NCBI RefSeq assembly: GCF_000497445.1
Contig: NZ_CM002285.1
Span: 9,108,161 to 9,172,160, forward strand
From: Streptomyces roseochromogenus subsp. oscitans DS 12.976
Lineage (GTDB): Bacteria; Actinomycetota; Actinomycetes; Streptomycetales; Streptomycetaceae
Reading direction: 5' to 3'
DNA: 64,000 nt
The notes below the pieces were generated by a model that saw nothing but the letters and a program-made list of their open reading frames with translations, was not told the DNA's origin and did not search any database. Below are positions 60,910 through 64,000 of the stretch, in pieces; the first letter of the stretch is position 1; each line of letters opens with the position of its first letter. Made by a program: the position numbers and the translations under genes.

Positions 60910-61527
60910 TCAGGCGGCGGGTTCGGCGTGGCGAAGGCCGCGAAACACGTCCGGTGTCGTCCAGCCGCGCAGCGCGGCGTGCATCGTCGGCCGGAACGCG
61001 GCTTCTGCCGCCGGGGCGTCGAGGGCCCCCGCCAGTTCGAGCGTCACGAGTCCGTGCAGGGTCACCCAGAGCGAGAGGGCGATCGATGTCGCCTCGCCGG
61101 CGAGGACCGCGCCTGTCATGCCCCGGTCGATCGCGGCGATGAGCGGCCCGATGGGGTCATGGCTGCCGACCGCGCCTGTCGGCTCGAAGGACTGCACCCC
61201 TCCGAACAGCACCGTGTACAGGTGGCTGTGTCCGCACGCCCAACGCCGATACGCGACGGCCAGTGCGTAGATGTCGGCGAGGGGATCCTCGGAGGCCGGC
61301 ACGGCCGACAGGTCCTGGAACAGGCCGGTGACCGCACTGTCGCGTACCGCCTGGATCAGTCCGTCCTTGCCGCCGAACAGGGAGTACACCGCCGTCGTCG
61401 ACGTCCCGGCGGCGGTGGCCAGGGACCGGAGCGTGACCGACTCCTGCGGACGGGTGGCAAGCATCTCGGTCGCGCAGGCCACCAGGCGCTCCTTGACGGT
61501 CTCGTCGTTCGTTCTGGGCCTGCCCAT
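60910..61527 (-). CDS. TetR-family regulator
   Basis: A 205-residue regulator. HTH at residues 10-55 (ERLVACATEMLATRPQESVT, LRSLATAAGTSTTAVYSLFG), C-terminal ligand domain of the TetR_C type (RWACGHSHLYTVLFGG, LSLWVTLHGLVTLELAG). It is divergent from the membrane-anchored hydrolase gene. Direct repeats of GAAACRWCGTTC in the spacer are probable operators. It lies upstream of the ABC operon in the same direction, but that operon has its own promoter. Confidence 0.9.
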   Translation of the reverse strand: MGRPRTNDETVKERLVACATEMLATRPQESVTLRSLATAAGTSTTAVYSLFGGKDGLIQAVRDSAVTGLFQDLSAVPASEDPLADIYALAVAYRRWACGHSHLYTVLFGGVQSFEPTGAVGSHDPIGPLIAAIDRGMTGAVLAGEATSIALSLWVTLHGLVTLELAGALDAPAAEAAFRPTMHAALRGWTTPDVFRGLRHAEPAA

Positions 61528-61562
61528 GACGAGAAGCCTACCTCCTTTGATAACGTCGTTTT

Positions 61563-61587
61563 GAAACATCGTTCCGAAACAACGTTC
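61563..61587. promoter_or_regulatory. Direct repeats between TetR and hydrolase genes
   Basis: GAAACATCGTTC (61563-61574) and GAAACAACGTTC (61576-61587) are near-identical, 13 bases apart, with a further AACGTCGTT at 61552-61560. TetR dimers binding in pairs often use such arrays. The site is 20-44 bases before the hydrolase start. Confidence 0.55.
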
Positions 61588-61606
61588 TGGAACCTGGGGG
61601 TTCACC

Positions 61607-62941
61607 GTGCCCACGTATGCCATACGCCCTGTCCGCTTCGCCGGACGCGTGCTGCTGGCGCTGACTGCCGTCGTGACACTGGCTGTTGTCTTTCTCGCGT
61701 CGCTCGTCCTGACCAACGGCGCCGACTCGGGACTCGCCGCATGGCTGGCGACCCTCGGCGCCGGTTCTGCCGCCGCACTGTGGCGAGGCCGCAGCCGCAC
61801 CGGGGCGGCGCGGCTCGTGCCGTTCGTGCCCGTGATCCTCGCGGCGGCGCTGACAGCGTCGGTCTGCGTCCCGACCGCACCCACGGCCCGGCGGTATCCG
61901 CCCGGCCTGCCGTTCGTGGCCACGCAGCACTGGAGGCTGGACACCGGCAGCCGGGTCGCTGTGTACCACTACCCGCCCGCGAACCCCGGGACCCGGCACC
62001 GCATCCCGCTCGTGTACCTCAACGGCGGACCGGTCCGCGGCATCTCGGTGCTCGACCACCGGTTCCTGCAACTCCTGGCCCGTCAGGGCTACGACGTGTA
62101 CGCCTACGAACAGGCCGGCGGCGGACGGAGCGACCTGCTCCCCATGGACCAGTACACGATCTCCCGATCGGTCCGTGACCTCGGCGCGTTCATCCACCAC
62201 CTGGGCCAGGGCAAGGCCGACGTCCTCGGCTTCTCGTCGGGCGCGGTCGTGCTCACCCGAGCCCTGGCCGACCCCTCCGTCGCCGCGCATCTGCACCGGG
62301 CGGTCATCGCCGAACCCGGCCCGATGGACGGCCCGACGGCGAGGATCGGCGGGCACCGGGGGCGTCCGTCCGCGCGCGGCCTCGCACCGGCGATGGCCGG
62401 ACCGCGATCGACCCACGTCCCCCGGTACGCCGTGGCCTTCGGCCTCATGCGACTCGGACTGCTCACCCCCGACACCGGACTGATCGGACAGGCCGAGGGC
62501 GACAACGCGTTCACCGCCGCCGACCTCGGCGGCGACACCGCGTCCGCCTACTGCGCGCGCGACGCGCACCGCATCCCCTCCGAAGACACGGCACAGAACT
62601 TCTCGTTCAGCCCCGCCGCCAGCCTCCGCATCCAGCAGACGGTGCAGGACGCGCCCTCCCTCGCACCGCGGCTGAGGCGTTCGAAGACGCCCGCCATGCT
62701 GATGATCGCCGAGTGTTCCTCGCAGGTCCGGCAATGGGAGACCGCCGTCCTCGCCGACGACCCCGCCATCGAGCGCGCGCAGTACATGCCCGGAGTCGGC
62801 CATCACCTGTGGAACGGTCTGGACGACAACAACGACCGAGCCGCCGCTGTCATCACCGCGTTCCTCCAAGCCGAGCCGGCACCTCTGCCGAACTACCCGA
62901 CCCGCGACGAGATCCCCGCCTTCCTGCACGACCACAAGTGA
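61607..62941 (+). CDS. Membrane-anchored alpha/beta hydrolase
   Basis: A 444-residue protein. The first 90 residues have two to three hydrophobic helices (LLALTAVVTLAVVFLASLVL and FVPVILAAALTASVCV), then an external hydrolase domain with YLNGGPVRGISVLDHRFL, DVYAYEQAGGGRSDLL, the nucleophile VLGFSSGAVVLTRAL and the terminal His in PGVGHHLWNG. It resembles proline iminopeptidase-type hydrolases. GTG 61607 follows GGGGG. The adjacent TetR gene is the likely repressor. Confidence 0.82.
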   Translation: MPTYAIRPVRFAGRVLLALTAVVTLAVVFLASLVLTNGADSGLAAWLATLGAGSAAALWRGRSRTGAARLVPFVPVILAAALTASVCVPTAPTARRYPPGLPFVATQHWRLDTGSRVAVYHYPPANPGTRHRIPLVYLNGGPVRGISVLDHRFLQLLARQGYDVYAYEQAGGGRSDLLPMDQYTISRSVRDLGAFIHHLGQGKADVLGFSSGAVVLTRALADPSVAAHLHRAVIAEPGPMDGPTARIGGHRGRPSARGLAPAMAGPRSTHVPRYAVAFGLMRLGLLTPDTGLIGQAEGDNAFTAADLGGDTASAYCARDAHRIPSEDTAQNFSFSPAASLRIQQTVQDAPSLAPRLRRSKTPAMLMIAECSSQVRQWETAVLADDPAIERAQYMPGVGHHLWNGLDDNNDRAAAVITAFLQAEPAPLPNYPTRDEIPAFLHDHK

Positions 62942-62956
62942 GCCGCGCGGAAGGGG

Positions 62957-64000
62957 TCAGAGGAAGCTCACGCCCTGGGCGAGAGAGAGTTCGCTGGAGT
63001 AGTTGACGGTGTTGGTGGCCGAGCGCATGTAGGACTTCCAGGCGTCGGAGCCGGACTCGCGGCCGCCGCCGGTGTCCTTCTCGCCTCCGAAGGCGCCGCC
63101 GATCTCGGCTCCGGAGGTGCCGATGTTGACGTTGGCGATGCCGCAGTCGGAGCCGGCGGCGGACAGGAAGATCTCGGCTTCCTGCTGGTCGCGGGTGAAG
63201 ATGCTGGACGACAGGCCCTGCGGGACGTCGTTGTGCAGGGCGATCGCCTCGTCGAGGGTGTCGTAGGTGAGGACGTACAGGATCGGCGCGAAGGTCTCCT
63301 CCCGTACGACGTCGGTCTGTTCGGCGACGCGGACGAGGACCGGCTCGGTGTAGGCCGCCGCGGGCGCCGCCTCGGCGAGGCGCCGGTTCCCGCCGGCCAG
63401 GATCTTGCCGCCCTGGGCCTGGACACGGGTGAGGGCGTGGTGCATGGCGTCCAGCGCCGTCGTGGAGATGAGCGGGCCGACGAGCGTGGTGTCGTCGAAC
63501 GGGTTGCCGATGGGGAGTTTGGTGTACGCGCCGGTCAGCCGCTCGATGAGGGGGTCGGCGATGTCGCGGTGGACGATCAGGCGGCGCAGTGTCGTACAGC
63601 GCTGGCCCGCGGTGCCGGCCGCGGCGAAGACGATGGCCGGGACCGCGAGGTCCAGGTCGGCGGACGGGGCGACGATCGCGGCGTTGTTGCCGCCGAGCTC
63701 CAGCAGGCTGCGGCCGAAGCGGGCGGCGACGCGCGGGCCGACCTCGCGGCCCATACGGGTCGAGCCGGTGGCGCTGACGAGGGCGACACGGGGGTCGTCG
63801 ACCAGTTGCCCGCCCACCGCCCGGTCACCGAGGAGCAGGCGGTGCACGTCACGGGGCGCGCCGACATCCTCGGCGGCACGGGCGAGCAGGTGGTCGCAGG
63901 CCAGGGAGATCAGCGGCGTGAACTCCGAGGGCTTCCAGACCACGGTGTCGCCGCAGACCAGGGCGACGGCGGTGTTCCAGGACCATACGGCGGCGGGGAA
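62957..64000 (-). CDS. Aldehyde dehydrogenase, ALDH7/L-aminoadipate semialdehyde type, C-terminal part
   Basis: The frame is open to the last base (FPAAVWSWNTAVALVCGD at the right edge), so about 150 N-terminal residues lie outside the window. The catalytic Glu is in LLELGGNNAAIV and the Cys in AGQRCTTLRRL. The C-terminal part GTSGAEIGGAFGGEKDTGGG and RESGSDAWKSYMRSATNTVN is diagnostic of the ALDH7 branch acting on aminoadipate or piperideine-6-carboxylate in lysine degradation. NAD-linked oxidation is expected. A lysine aminotransferase would be a typical neighbour beyond the edge. Confidence 0.9.
   Translation of the reverse strand, partial: FPAAVWSWNTAVALVCGDTVVWKPSEFTPLISLACDHLLARAAEDVGAPRDVHRLLLGDRAVGGQLVDDPRVALVSATGSTRMGREVGPRVAARFGRSLLELGGNNAAIVAPSADLDLAVPAIVFAAAGTAGQRCTTLRRLIVHRDIADPLIERLTGAYTKLPIGNPFDDTTLVGPLISTTALDAMHHALTRVQAQGGKILAGGNRRLAEAAPAAAYTEPVLVRVAEQTDVVREETFAPILYVLTYDTLDEAIALHNDVPQGLSSSIFTRDQQEAEIFLSAAGSDCGIANVNIGTSGAEIGGAFGGEKDTGGGRESGSDAWKSYMRSATNTVNYSSELSLAQGVSFL

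Overview
The window looks like a chromosomal segment of a Streptomyces-type actinomycete. GC is very high, codon third positions are almost always G or C, ribosome sites are of the GGAGG type, GTG starts are common, and secreted proteins and lipoproteins have long Ala-rich signals. Many families are typical of this group: DUF574 methyltransferase, TnsA-like endonuclease, DUF427, OsdR/DevR-type two-component proteins, CBS-BON proteins and C45 acyltransferases. I saw no rRNA, tRNA or CRISPR array. About eleven broken genes or gene fragments, plus a small dispersed repeat, suggest an accessory region such as a chromosome arm; some of the frameshifts could be sequence errors.

Layout. 0-14 kb: the end of a 5-oxoprolinase C subunit gene, a multiply frameshifted FUSC gene, esterases, secreted proteins, a decayed DUF427 gene, a PrpF isomerase gene joined to a truncated C4-dicarboxylate transporter gene with a divergent LysR regulator, and two lipoproteins. 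14-17 kb: two TnsA-like transposase remnants flank a small secreted peptide gene and a methyltransferase gene. 17-22 kb: an amino acid permease, a C45 acyltransferase/amidohydrolase, an RpiR-type regulator and an aminotransferase share the motif TGCAA-N6-TTGCA. 22-23 kb: fragments of an IS4-type transposase and of polysaccharide-degrading genes. 23-28.5 kb: an ABC exporter operon ending in a beta-propeller/phosphoesterase gene.

28.6-36 kb resembles a dormancy or hypoxia locus: universal stress protein, DevR-like response regulator, STAS protein, zinc alcohol dehydrogenase, XRE-flavin oxidoreductase fusion, DevS-like double-GAF histidine kinase and CBS-BON protein. GGGCC-N4-GGCCC palindromes with the geometry of a DevR box recur upstream of several of these genes. 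36-41 kb is a reactive-sulfur module: MFS transporter, metallo-beta-lactamase/rhodanese protein, ArsR-rhodanese regulator and cysteine desulfurase. 41-43 kb pairs an enolase with a divergent HxlR-peroxiredoxin fusion. 43-55 kb is mixed: methyltransferase, secreted peptidase, sphingomyelinase-like enzyme, CapA, CBS protein, DUF2231 protein, a decayed LysR gene, Lrp, an XRE-cupin protein and an acetyltransferase.

55.4-61 kb is the most interesting part. An MgtC-family gene, an ArsR regulator and a two-gene ABC importer lie together. Both mgtC and the ABC operon are preceded by a tiny proline-containing reading frame with a strong ribosome site, followed by hairpins, as in Mg2+-responsive leader-peptide attenuation. 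Two TTGCA-N6-TGCAA palindromes lie between arsR and mgtC, one of them over the arsR start codon. I read this as a candidate metal-homeostasis module; its ion and its mechanism are inferred. The window ends with a TetR regulator, a membrane-anchored alpha/beta hydrolase and a partial ALDH7-type aldehyde dehydrogenase.
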